64,000 bases of DNA, from NCBI RefSeq assembly GCF_002927275.1, contig NZ_PRKW01000001.1:682001-746000 (forward strand). Direction: 5' to 3'. Shown here piece by piece: positions 1-8,012 of this stretch (positions are counted from its first letter, which is position 1; each line of letters opens with the position of its first letter). The DNA comes from Arthrobacter pityocampae. GTDB taxonomy: Bacteria > Actinomycetota > Actinomycetes > Actinomycetales > Micrococcaceae. The translations under genes were made by a program, and so were the position numbers. The notes under the pieces were generated by a model. The model worked only from the letters and a program-made list of their open reading frames with translations, ran no database searches and was not told the DNA's origin.

Positions 1-35
1 CTGCGAACAGCGGTGTTGCCTGTGGTTTCAGACAT
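1..35 (-). CDS. Start of an unidentified protein, cut by window edge
   Basis: An ATG at 33-35 on the minus strand opens a frame reading MSETTGNTAVR that runs off the left edge. Only eleven codons are visible, so no function can be given. A strong hairpin at 172-214 separates it from the BCCT transporter gene on the same strand, so it probably has its own promoter in 36-171. The start is chosen because the frame stays open to the edge; no clear ribosome binding site was seen. Confidence 0.45.
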   Translation of the reverse strand, partial: MSETTGNTAVR

Positions 36-171
36 GCGTTATTACTCAATTCGGTATCTACTGCGGGGAAAATGACGGCGGCTGCAATGCACGCCCTCTT
101 ACCAGTCTAGGGGACGCGGCAAAAACAGACCTAATGCGCCCTGTCGACCGGCGCCCGGGGAGGCTGCGCAT

Positions 172-214
172 ACGACGGCGGCGGCCCTCCCGAGGGGAAG
201 GCCGCCGCCGTCGT
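172..214 (-). terminator. Strong terminator hairpin after the BCCT transporter gene
   Basis: The arms ACGACGGCGGCGGCC (172-186) and GGCCGCCGCCGTCGT (200-214) are perfectly complementary over 15 bp around a 13-nt loop. It lies just past the stop of the BCCT gene at 235 and has no clear T tract, which is common in high-GC actinobacteria. Confidence 0.65.
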
Positions 215-234
215 GCGTGGATCGCGGGACGTGG

Positions 235-2037
235 TTACGGCCTGCGGGCCCAGCGGAAGCGCGACCCGGCATTCTCGGCGGCAGGACCGGTGTCGGCAGC
301 GCCCTCCGACAGGGTGTCGGACGCATGGTCGGCGAGGTGCTCCTGCACCTGGCGCTCCACCTGGCGCTCCACCTGCCCGGACACGGACTCGCTGACCCGA
401 TCGGTGACGCGGTCCGCCATGGCCGTCGCCGCGAGCTTGCGCTGCAGCGTCTGCCAGGCCCGGTGCTCGCCGTGGAACGCCTTGGCCGTGGAGACGCACA
501 TGGCGAGCATGACGACGCTGAACGGGAGCGCCGTGAGGATGGCGGCCGTCTGGATGGAGCTCAGCCCCGCGTCACCGACCAGCAGCAGCGCGATGGCGAC
601 GAACGCTGCGAGGACTGCCCAGAACACCCGGATCCAGTTCTTCGGATTCGGGTCGCCGCCCGTGGAGATCATGCTCATCACGAGGGCACCCGAATCGGCC
701 GAGGTGATGAAGAAGACGGCGATCAGGACGATGGCCCCGATGAGCAGCGCGGGCCCGCCGGGCAGTCCCTCGAGGAGGCCGAACAGCGCGTTCTCGGTGT
801 CCACGGTGCCGTCCTCGGCGATCAGGCCGCCCTGGCCGAAGATCTCACGGTAGATGGCGGATCCGCCGAGCACGGAGAACCACAGGAAGCCCAGCGTGGT
901 GGGGACGAGGAGGACGCCGGCGACGAACTCGCGGACCGTGCGCCCCTTCGAGATGCGGGCGATGAAGATGCCCACGAAGGGCGCCCAGGACATCCACCAG
1001 CCCCAGTAGAACGTGGTCCATGCCGCCTGCCACGCCTCACCCTCGGCTCCGGAGAACGCCAGCGTGTTGAAGGTCAGGCCGACGACGTTCTGCAGGTAGT
1101 TGCCGATGGACTGGACGAACTCGCGCAGGAGGAAGAGCGTGGGACCCGCGAAGAGCACCACGAGCAGGAGGAGCCCCGCGAGGACGAGGTTGATGTTCGA
1201 GAGCCACTTCATGCCCTTGCCCACGCCGGAGATCACGGACACGATGGTCAGCGCGGTGATGCAGAGGATCAGCCCCACCTGCGTGGCTTCGGTGGCGGCG
1301 AGGATGCCGGCGCTGTCGAGTCCCGAGGAGATCTGGAGGACGCCGAGACCCAGCGAGGTGGCGACGCCGAACAGCGTACCCACGAGGGCGACGACGTCGA
1401 TGGCGTGGCCCCAGGCGCCCTTGACCCTGTCACCCAGCAGGGGTTCGAGGGTCCAGCGGATGGAGATCGGCCGGCCGCGCCGGTGCACGGCGTAGGCGAT
1501 CGAGAGACCGACGACGACGTAGATGCTCCACGCGTGCAGCCCCCAGTGGAGGAAGGTCTGGGTGATGGCCTGCTGGCCGAGCTGGAGGTCGGTGCCGGTG
1601 ACGCCGGGGCGCGGGCTGGCGAAGTGGTTGAGCGGTTCGGCCACACCCCAGAACACGAGCCCGATGCCCATGCCTGCGGCGAAGAGCAGGGCGAACCAGG
1701 ACATGGTGGAGAATTCGGGCTTGTCGTCGTCCTTGCCCAGGCGGATGTCACCGTAGCGGCTGAACCCCACCCACAGCGAGAACGCGACGAAGAAGGCCAC
1801 GATCGCCACGTAGTACCAGCCGAAGGCGCCGATGACGTTCTCCTGGACGCCGGCGAAGAGGGCCGCCGCGGTATCCGGCGAAACGAGGGCGAACGCGACG
1901 AAGACCACGATCAGGGCCGCGGCCGGGATGAACACCGGCAGGGCCAATCGCGCTCTTGGTCCCGTGCTCGTTTCCCCTGCCGCATCCGTCGGCGTGGGCG
2001 GGCTGGACACAGCCTCTTCCGGTGGTTTGATACTCAT
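235..2037 (-). CDS. BCCT family sodium-coupled betaine/choline transporter
   Basis: A 600-residue secondary transporter of the betaine-choline-carnitine family, predicted to span the cytoplasmic membrane about twelve times and import compatible solutes. The N-terminal tail (about 30 residues) precedes the first helix (FIPAAALIVVFVAFAL). The motif GMGIGLVFWG in the third helix region has the glycine-rich GMGIG form that in BetP-like proteins accompanies sodium coupling and betaine transport, rather than the antiporter form of CaiT. A later MSWAPFVGIFIARISKG segment is also typical of the family. The hydrophilic C-terminal tail of about 80 residues may sense osmotic state, by analogy to BetP. 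The ATG at 2035-2037 is chosen over an upstream frame extension because AAGGAG lies 6-7 nt before it. Together with the OpuC system at 41-45 kb it suggests osmotic adaptation. Glycine betaine is the likely substrate but this is inferred. Confidence 0.9.
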   Translation of the reverse strand: MSIKPPEEAVSSPPTPTDAAGETSTGPRARLALPVFIPAAALIVVFVAFALVSPDTAAALFAGVQENVIGAFGWYYVAIVAFFVAFSLWVGFSRYGDIRLGKDDDKPEFSTMSWFALLFAAGMGIGLVFWGVAEPLNHFASPRPGVTGTDLQLGQQAITQTFLHWGLHAWSIYVVVGLSIAYAVHRRGRPISIRWTLEPLLGDRVKGAWGHAIDVVALVGTLFGVATSLGLGVLQISSGLDSAGILAATEATQVGLILCITALTIVSVISGVGKGMKWLSNINLVLAGLLLLVVLFAGPTLFLLREFVQSIGNYLQNVVGLTFNTLAFSGAEGEAWQAAWTTFYWGWWMSWAPFVGIFIARISKGRTVREFVAGVLLVPTTLGFLWFSVLGGSAIYREIFGQGGLIAEDGTVDTENALFGLLEGLPGGPALLIGAIVLIAVFFITSADSGALVMSMISTGGDPNPKNWIRVFWAVLAAFVAIALLLVGDAGLSSIQTAAILTALPFSVVMLAMCVSTAKAFHGEHRAWQTLQRKLAATAMADRVTDRVSESVSGQVERQVERQVQEHLADHASDTLSEGAADTGPAAENAGSRFRWARRP

Positions 2038-2375
2038 GGACCGTCTCCTTCGGTGGTGCGACAGGGCGCGGCGCGGTGGCGCGGCGTCACAGGGCAACTA
2101 CCAAGCCTACAGAGGATCGCCCCGTCAAGAGGCGGAAGACAGGAGCCCGGAACCGGTCCCGTCGTCGTACACTTCGCGCCAGGGACCCGCAGGATCGGCC
2201 TGAGGACAGGGATCGCGGGCGATCGGCCGCCGGAGCGGCGCCGCCGCGGATCGTACGCGCATCGTTACCCCGGTGATGCGTTTCACCTCTAAAGGCAGCA
2301 GGCAGCCCCCGGATCGGGGACCGCCTACTACCTCTCATACGGGCCGCACGTCGACGCCCGCGGCCAGAGCCCGGC
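2038..2375. other. Intergenic region upstream of the BCCT gene
   Basis: This 338-nt stretch separates the BCCT start from the end of the Opp-1 ATPase gene. On the minus strand a TTGACG box (complement of 2123-2128) could be a -35 element for the BCCT gene, but no convincing -10 sits at proper spacing. No coding potential was recognised. Confidence 0.3.
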
Positions 2376-4100
2376 TCAGGCGACCTCGGGAGGCAGGACC
2401 AGCCCGGCCCCGGGGATCGCCGCGAGCAGGGCCTGCGTGTACGCGGTCCGGGGGTTGTCGAACACCTCGTCGGTGGTGCCCTGCTCCACGAGCCTGCCCT
2501 TCTCCATGACGGCCACGTGATCGGCGATCTGCCGGACCACCGCGAGGTCGTGGGTGATGAAGAGGTAGCTCAGGCCGAGTTCCGACTGCAGGTCGGCGAG
2601 CAGGGTGAGGATCTGGGCCTGCACCAGCACGTCGAGCGCCGAGACGGCCTCGTCGCAGATGACCACCTCGGGGTCGAGGGCCAGCGCGCGTGCGATCGCC
2701 ACGCGCTGCCGCTGTCCGCCCGAGAGTTCGTTCGGGAAGCGCTGCATCATCGCGGACGGCAGTGCCACCTGGTCGAGCAGCTCGCGGACCTTCTTCTCCC
2801 GGCTCTTCGCGTTACCCACGCCGTGGACGCGGAGGGGCTCCTCGATGGTCCGGTAGATGTTGTACATCGGGTCGAGCGAACCGTAGGGGTCCTGGAAGAT
2901 CGGCTGCACCCGGCGGCGGAAGTCGAACATCTCCTTCCGGCCGAGGGTGGTGATGTCCACGCCGTCGAACCGGATGCTGCCGGACGTCGCGCCCTCCAGC
3001 CCGAGGACCATCTTCGCGACGGTCGACTTCCCCGACCCGGACTCCCCCACCACCGCGGTGGTGGTGCCGCGCGCGATGGAGAAGGACACCTTGTCCACCG
3101 CGGTGAAGTCGGTGGACTTCCCCCAGTTGCCCCGGATCTTGAAGACCTTCGTCAGGTCCTCGACCTCGATCACGCGGTCCATGACGGCGCCGGCAGGCGC
3201 CGCCGGGGCGAGCAGGTCGTCCGTGGCGATGCCGGCCTTCTTGGCGGACTCGATGCGGCGCGACGCGATCGACGGCGCGGACGCCACGAGCTTCTGCGTG
3301 TACGGATGGCGGGGGTTGGTCAGCAGCTCGAGCGCCGGCCCCGCCTCGACCACCTGCCCCTTGTACATGACGATCACCTTGTGCGCGCGTTCGGCGGCGA
3401 GACCGAGGTCGTGGGTGATGAGCAGCACGGCGGTGCCGAGCTCCTCGGTCATGGTGTCCAGGTGGTCCAGGATCTGCCGCTGCACGGTGACGTCCAGGGC
3501 GGATGTCGGCTCGTCCGCGATGAGCAGCCGCGGCCGGCAGGACAGCCCGATCGCGATCAGGGCGCGCTGGCGCATGCCGCCGGAGAACTCGTGCGGGTAC
3601 TGGTTGGCACGGGACGCGGCGTCGGGCAGACCAGCCTCGGCGAGCACCTTCGCGACGTCCTGGGGTCCGCTGGGCAGACCGTTGGCCTTCAGCGTCTCCC
3701 TGACCTGGAACCCGATCTTCCAGACCGGGTTCAGGTTGGACATCGGGTCCTGGGGCACCATGCCGATCGAGGAGCCGCGGAGGGCGACAATGCGCTTCTC
3801 CGAGGCGTGGGTGATGTCCTCGCCGTCGAAGATGATGCTGCCGTTGGACACCCTGCCGTTGGCGGGCAGGAGGCCGATCGCGGCGAGCGCCGTCGTCGAC
3901 TTGCCGGATCCCGACTCCCCGACGATCGCGACGGTCTCGCCGGGCATCACGGTCAGGTGCGCGTTGCGCACCGCCGGGACGTCCCCGTTCGACGTCGAGA
4001 ACGTGATCGCGAGGTCCCGGAGTTCGAGCAGCGGCCGGGGCCCATCCGTACCGTCTGCGGCGGCGTGCCCGCGCGTCCCGGTGTGTGTGGTGTGGCTCAT
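2376..4100 (-). CDS. Opp/Dpp-type ABC importer, fused double ATPase (locus 1)
   Basis: A 574-residue cytoplasmic protein with two complete nucleotide-binding domains in tandem, equivalent to a DppD-DppF fusion; it energises peptide-type uptake through the permeases encoded just upstream. The first domain has a Walker A GESGSGKST near residue 60, signature FSGGMRQR and Walker B LLIADEPTSALD. The second has GESGSGKST near residue 350, signature LSGGQRQR and VVICDEAVSALD. After each domain comes the oligopeptide-transporter tail (NPRHPYTQKL, NPRTAYTQALL). The ATG at 4098-4100 overlaps the stop of the permease gene (4097-4099), so translation is coupled. It ends the operon SBP, permease B, permease C, ATPase. 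The transported substrate cannot be read from the sequence. Confidence 0.93.
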   Translation of the reverse strand: MSHTTHTGTRGHAAADGTDGPRPLLELRDLAITFSTSNGDVPAVRNAHLTVMPGETVAIVGESGSGKSTTALAAIGLLPANGRVSNGSIIFDGEDITHASEKRIVALRGSSIGMVPQDPMSNLNPVWKIGFQVRETLKANGLPSGPQDVAKVLAEAGLPDAASRANQYPHEFSGGMRQRALIAIGLSCRPRLLIADEPTSALDVTVQRQILDHLDTMTEELGTAVLLITHDLGLAAERAHKVIVMYKGQVVEAGPALELLTNPRHPYTQKLVASAPSIASRRIESAKKAGIATDDLLAPAAPAGAVMDRVIEVEDLTKVFKIRGNWGKSTDFTAVDKVSFSIARGTTTAVVGESGSGKSTVAKMVLGLEGATSGSIRFDGVDITTLGRKEMFDFRRRVQPIFQDPYGSLDPMYNIYRTIEEPLRVHGVGNAKSREKKVRELLDQVALPSAMMQRFPNELSGGQRQRVAIARALALDPEVVICDEAVSALDVLVQAQILTLLADLQSELGLSYLFITHDLAVVRQIADHVAVMEKGRLVEQGTTDEVFDNPRTAYTQALLAAIPGAGLVLPPEVA

Positions 4101-5113
4101 CGTTTGCGTGCCTTCGGGTCGAGAGCGTCACGCAGGGCATCGCCCAGCATGATGAAGCTCAGAACGGTGATCGACAGGGCGAGGCCCGGCCAGAAGATCG
4201 CCATGGGGTTGCTGCGGAGCGACGGCTTCGCGGAGAAGATGTCATTGCCCCAGGACATGACGTCCGGCGGGAGTCCGATGCCGAGGAAGGACAGCGTCGA
4301 CTCCGCCACGATGAACGTGCCGAGGGAGATCGTCGCGATGACGATGACCGGCGCGAGCGCGTTCGGGATGACGTGCTTGACGAGGGCCCCCAGCGGCGAG
4401 ACACCCAGCGAGCGGGCCGCGGTGACGAAGTCGGCGTTGCGCACCTCGATGACCGCCGCGCGGGTGATGCGTGCGATCTGCGGCCAGCCGAAGGCCACGA
4501 GGATGACGACGAGCGTCCAGACGTTCCGGTTCTGCTGGAACACGGGCAGCTGCACGACGACGATGGCGCCGAGGATCAGCGGGAGGGCGAAGAAGATGTC
4601 CCCGACGCGGGCGAGGATCGCATCGACCCAGCCCCCGAAGAAGCCCGCCAGTGCGCCGATGAGGCCGCCGATCAGGACGACGCCGAGCGTGGCGAACAGG
4701 CCGACGGTCAGCGAGGACTGCGTGCCGTGCACCACGCGGGAGAGGATGTCGCAGCCCTGCACGGTGAAGCCGAGCGGGTGCCCCGGAGCCGGTCCCCCGT
4801 CCGAGTTCTCGAGCAGGCAGTTCTCGTTGGGGGGTTCGCTGGTGAAGAGGCCGGGGAACAGGGCCACGAAGATGACCGCGAGGATCAGGAGCGCGCTGAT
4901 GATGAACAGCGGCTGCTTCCTCAGGCTGCGCCACGCCTCCCCCCACAGGCTGCGGGGGGCGGCGTCGGACACGGCGCTGTCCGTGGCCCGGACGGGCGTC
5001 TCGTCCGGGTCGGCGACGAAGTGCTCGATCGGGTAGGCGGACGTCTTGGTGCGCACCCGCGCCGGGGCCTCGACGGTCCCGCCGGTGGCGGAGGGGAAAG
5101 TTGGTTCAGGCAT
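4097..5113 (-). CDS. Opp/Dpp-type ABC importer permease, DppC/OppC class (locus 1)
   Basis: A 338-residue inner permease subunit. It has the OppC N-terminal extension of about 65 hydrophilic residues, then a first helix (LFIISALLILAVIFVALFPG), a periplasmic loop with a conserved HPLGFTVQGCDILSRVVHG segment, and the binding-protein-dependent transport core. The cytoplasmic coupling (EAA) motif is seen as AARSLGVSPLGALVKHVIPN. The start at 5111-5113 (MPEPTFP) is preferred because it overlaps the end of the partner permease gene by 8 nt, and the frame upstream of it lies inside that gene. It heterodimerises with the product of the preceding gene to form the membrane channel of the importer. Confidence 0.92.
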   Translation of the reverse strand: MPEPTFPSATGGTVEAPARVRTKTSAYPIEHFVADPDETPVRATDSAVSDAAPRSLWGEAWRSLRKQPLFIISALLILAVIFVALFPGLFTSEPPNENCLLENSDGGPAPGHPLGFTVQGCDILSRVVHGTQSSLTVGLFATLGVVLIGGLIGALAGFFGGWVDAILARVGDIFFALPLILGAIVVVQLPVFQQNRNVWTLVVILVAFGWPQIARITRAAVIEVRNADFVTAARSLGVSPLGALVKHVIPNALAPVIVIATISLGTFIVAESTLSFLGIGLPPDVMSWGNDIFSAKPSLRSNPMAIFWPGLALSITVLSFIMLGDALRDALDPKARKR

Positions 5114-6032
5114 ATCGAATCCTTGGGTCCAGCCACGCGTACAGGAGATCCACCAGCAGGTTGGCGAGGCAGAAGATGAGGATGAGGAACGTGACGATCG
5201 AGACGACCATCGGTCCGTCACCGTTCAGCACGGCGCGGTAGAGGGTGTTGCCGACGCCGTTGACGTTGAAGATGCCCTCGGTCACGATCGCGCCGCCCAT
5301 CAGGGCACCGAGGTCGGCGCCGAGGAACGTCACGACGGGGATGAGGGAGTTGCGCAGGACATGCACGACGACGACGCGGCGGCGGCTGAGGCCCTTGGCC
5401 GTCGCGGTGCGCACGTAGTCCGCGTTGACGTTCTCGATGACGCTGGTCCGGGTCAGGCGCAGGACGTAGGCGAAGGACACCAGTCCCAGGACCACGGCCG
5501 GGAGCAGGAGCTCCGTGACGGTGGCGTCCCCGCTCACGGTCGGGTTGGTCCACTGGAGCTTGACGCCGATCAGGAACTGCATCAGGAAGCCGAGCACGAA
5601 GATGGGCACGGCGATGACGATCAGGGACACGACGAGGACCGACGAGTCGAAGAGCCTGCCCTTGCGGAGCCCGGCGATGAGGCCGAAGACGATCCCGAAG
5701 ACGGCCTCGATGACTAGGGCCATGATGGCGAGCTTCGCCGTGGTCGGGAAGACCTCGGCGATGATCGTCGCGATCGGGCGGCCGGAGAAGTTCACGCCCA
5801 GATCGAAGGTCAGCACGCCCTTGAGGTACAGCAGGTACTGGATCCAGAAGGGCTGGTCGAGGTTGTACTGCTCGCGCAGGCCGGCGACGACGGCGGGCGT
5901 GCAGCCGCGCTCACCGCAGATGGCGGCGGTGGCGTCACCCGGGAGGCTGAAGACGAGGAAGTACACCAGCAGGGTGGCACCGAGGAAGACGGGGACCAGC
6001 TGCAGGACGCGGCGGACGATGTACCAGACCAT
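5106..6032 (-). CDS. Opp/Dpp-type ABC importer permease, DppB/OppB class (locus 1)
   Basis: A 308-residue permease of normal family length. It begins MVWYIVRRVLQLVPVFLGATL, the classic OppB/DppB opening, followed by the short extracytoplasmic region with a cysteine pair (ICGERGC) and the transport core. The EAA coupling motif reads TATAKGLSRRRVVVVHVLRN and the protein ends with LDPRIRYA, typical of this class. The ATG at 6030-6032 is chosen because an AGGAG sequence lies upstream and the family N-terminus starts exactly here; a longer open frame upstream runs antisense-like through non-family sequence. It is the first permease gene after the binding-protein gene, separated from it by a hairpin. 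Confidence 0.93.
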   Translation of the reverse strand: MVWYIVRRVLQLVPVFLGATLLVYFLVFSLPGDATAAICGERGCTPAVVAGLREQYNLDQPFWIQYLLYLKGVLTFDLGVNFSGRPIATIIAEVFPTTAKLAIMALVIEAVFGIVFGLIAGLRKGRLFDSSVLVVSLIVIAVPIFVLGFLMQFLIGVKLQWTNPTVSGDATVTELLLPAVVLGLVSFAYVLRLTRTSVIENVNADYVRTATAKGLSRRRVVVVHVLRNSLIPVVTFLGADLGALMGGAIVTEGIFNVNGVGNTLYRAVLNGDGPMVVSIVTFLILIFCLANLLVDLLYAWLDPRIRYA

Positions 6033-6125
6033 CAGCGCGCTCCTGCCGGTGCGGCATGCATCCGGACGGGATGCGGGTGGGTGTTGCTCATGAGGTGTGG
6101 AACCTTTTCGTTGGAGCACGGAAAA

Positions 6126-6152
6126 GGGGCCCGCCCTGTGCGGGCAGGCCCC
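6126..6152 (-). terminator. Hairpin between binding-protein and permease genes (locus 1)
   Basis: The arms GGGGCCCGCCC (6126-6136) and GGGCAGGCCCC pair with one mismatch around a short loop. It sits directly after the stop of the binding-protein gene and before the permease gene on the same strand. This is the usual position for an attenuating or mRNA-stabilising hairpin that keeps binding protein in excess over permease. Confidence 0.55.
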
Positions 6153-6166
6153 GGAACCGTGATGGG

Positions 6167-7804
6167 TTACTTGCCGGTGATGGCGTAGTAGAGCGGGACG
6201 CCGTTCCAGCCGAACTCGACGTTGTCCACGTTGTTGCTCCAGCCGCCCTGGGCGACCTGGTACCACAGCGGGATGGCCGGGAGGTCCTCCAGGAGCGCCT
6301 CCTGGGCCTTGTTCATGGCCTCGTTGCCCTCCTCGACGGACTCGGCGGCGAGTCCGTCGGTCAGCTGCCCGTCGAACTCGGGGTTGCTGTAGCGGGCATC
6401 GTTGGACCCGGCGCCGGTGGCGTAGATGGGTCCGAGGAAGTTGTACAGCGACGGGTAGTCGGCCTGCCAGCCGGCGCGGAGAGCGCCCGTGAGGGTCTCG
6501 TCCGTCGCCTCGGTGCGGGCTTCCTTGAAGGTCGCGTACGGCTTGCCCGAGACCTCGATGCCGAGGTTGTTCTTGATGTTGTTCACCACGGCCTCGACCC
6601 ACGTCTTGTGGTCGCCCTTGTCGGCGTTGTAGCCGATGGTCAGGGGCTCGGACTCGTCGTAGGGCGAGATCTTCTCGGCGTCGGCCCAGAGTTTCTTGGC
6701 CTCCTCCGGGTTGTACTCGAGGTTCTCGCTGCCGGGCAGGTCCTCGCTGTAGCCGTCGAGGACGGGGGCGGTGAAGTCCTTCGCGGGTTCGCGACCGCCG
6801 TTGAAGATGACCTCGGTGATCTCGTCGCGGTTGATCGCCATCGACAGGGCCTGGCGGCGCAGCTTGCCGGCCTCGCCCTCCCAGTTCGGGAGGTAGTACG
6901 GCACGGCGATGGTCTGGTTGCCCGCGTAGGGCGACTCGATGGACCGCTCGCCGAGATCGTTCTTGAAGTTCTTGATGTCGCTCGTCGGGATGGTCTTGAG
7001 GACGTCCAGGTTGTCCGAGATCAGGTCCTGGTAGGCCGTCGTGTCGTTCTGGTAGATCTTGAACGTCACCCCGGCGTTCTGGGCGGCCTGGGGGCCGTCG
7101 TACTCCTCGTTCGGTACGAGCTCGATCTGCTGGTTGTGCTGCCAGGCACCCTCGGACGCGAACTTGTAGGGTCCGTTGCCGATCGGGTTCTCACCGAACG
7201 CGGCGGGGTCCTCGAGGGCTGCGGCGGGCAGCGGGTAGAACGCGCTGTAGCCGAGGCGGAGCGGCCAGTCGGATTCCGGCTGGGACAGGGCGACGGTGAA
7301 GGTGCGGTCGTCGACGACCTTCAGGCCGCTCAGGGTCTCCACGGTGGAGCCCTCGGCGCTGGCCTCGTCGTAGCCTTCGATGCTCTCGAAGAAGTAGCTC
7401 GAGAGCTGGGCGTTCTTCGCGGCCGCACCGTAGTTCCAGGCGTCGACGAACGAGCTCGCGGTGACGGGGTCACCGTTGGTGAAGGTCTTGCCCTCCTTGA
7501 GCGTGATCGTGTAGTTCTGGGCGTCCTCGGTCTCGATGGACTCGGCCATCTCGTTCTGGGACTTGCCGTCGGCGTCGTAGCTGACGAGGCCCGCGAAGAC
7601 GAGGTCGAGGATCGCCCCGCCGCCCACCTCGTTGGTGCTGGTGGGGATCAGCGGGTTCTGGGGCTCCGAGCCGTCCACCACGATCACGGCGTCGGTGGTG
7701 CCGGCCTCGGCGTCGGATCCGGTGTCCCCGCCGCCGCATGCGCTGAGCGAGAGGGCGGCGAGGGCCGCGACACTGAGCATTTTGGAAGTGCGCGTGAAAC
7801 GCAT
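6167..7804 (-). CDS. Peptide-type ABC importer substrate-binding lipoprotein (locus 1)
   Basis: A 545-residue extracytoplasmic solute-binding protein of family 5 (OppA/DppA class). It starts MRFTRTSKMLSVAALAALSLSAC: a positively charged lead, a hydrophobic stretch and the lipobox LSAC, so the mature protein is predicted to be anchored by a lipid on Cys23. The family-5 hallmarks are present, for example a Thr-rich DPVTASSFVDAWNY segment and WADAEKI further on, with C-terminal YSNPEFDG and IPLWYQ. The ATG at 7802-7804 is preceded by AGGAGG six bases upstream, an unusually strong site. It heads the operon with the two permeases and the fused ATPase. Likely ligands are oligopeptides, but related proteins also bind sugars or siderophores. 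Confidence 0.92.
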   Translation of the reverse strand: MRFTRTSKMLSVAALAALSLSACGGGDTGSDAEAGTTDAVIVVDGSEPQNPLIPTSTNEVGGGAILDLVFAGLVSYDADGKSQNEMAESIETEDAQNYTITLKEGKTFTNGDPVTASSFVDAWNYGAAAKNAQLSSYFFESIEGYDEASAEGSTVETLSGLKVVDDRTFTVALSQPESDWPLRLGYSAFYPLPAAALEDPAAFGENPIGNGPYKFASEGAWQHNQQIELVPNEEYDGPQAAQNAGVTFKIYQNDTTAYQDLISDNLDVLKTIPTSDIKNFKNDLGERSIESPYAGNQTIAVPYYLPNWEGEAGKLRRQALSMAINRDEITEVIFNGGREPAKDFTAPVLDGYSEDLPGSENLEYNPEEAKKLWADAEKISPYDESEPLTIGYNADKGDHKTWVEAVVNNIKNNLGIEVSGKPYATFKEARTEATDETLTGALRAGWQADYPSLYNFLGPIYATGAGSNDARYSNPEFDGQLTDGLAAESVEEGNEAMNKAQEALLEDLPAIPLWYQVAQGGWSNNVDNVEFGWNGVPLYYAITGK

Positions 7805-7969
7805 TCCGCCTCCTAATAATTGGGTCGTACCGGCCCTGTTCCAGCCGATTCAGTGGCTCCGCAGAGAGCGAGAGCCAACTCACACCGAGAAACTATATGC
7901 CCGTTCCGTTGCTTCTCTGAACATCAGGGGGCGTCGAGCGCCCGACGCCAGCCCTCCCGGCACACGGAA

Positions 7970-7999
7970 GAGCCCGCCCTGCCGGGGCAGGGCGGGCTC
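7970..7999 (-). terminator. Terminator of the second Opp ATPase gene
   Basis: The arms GAGCCCGCCCTGCC (7970-7983) and GGCAGGGCGGGCTC (7986-7999) match perfectly; the real loop will be a few bases wider than the two unpaired bases. It is just past the stop of the fused ATPase gene at 8013 and isolates it from the next binding-protein gene on the same strand. Confidence 0.65.
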
Positions 8000-8012
8000 T
8001 CCGGCGGCGGGG

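Noticed and set aside
217-2292. A 691-codon plus-strand frame opposite the BCCT gene
   Set aside because: Antisense shadow with Gly/Asp/Arg/His-rich composition; the minus-strand frame has transporter motifs.
2517-5036. A long plus-strand frame of more than 800 codons opposite the first peptide-importer genes
   Set aside because: Antisense to three well-supported ABC genes; low-complexity composition and no ribosome site.
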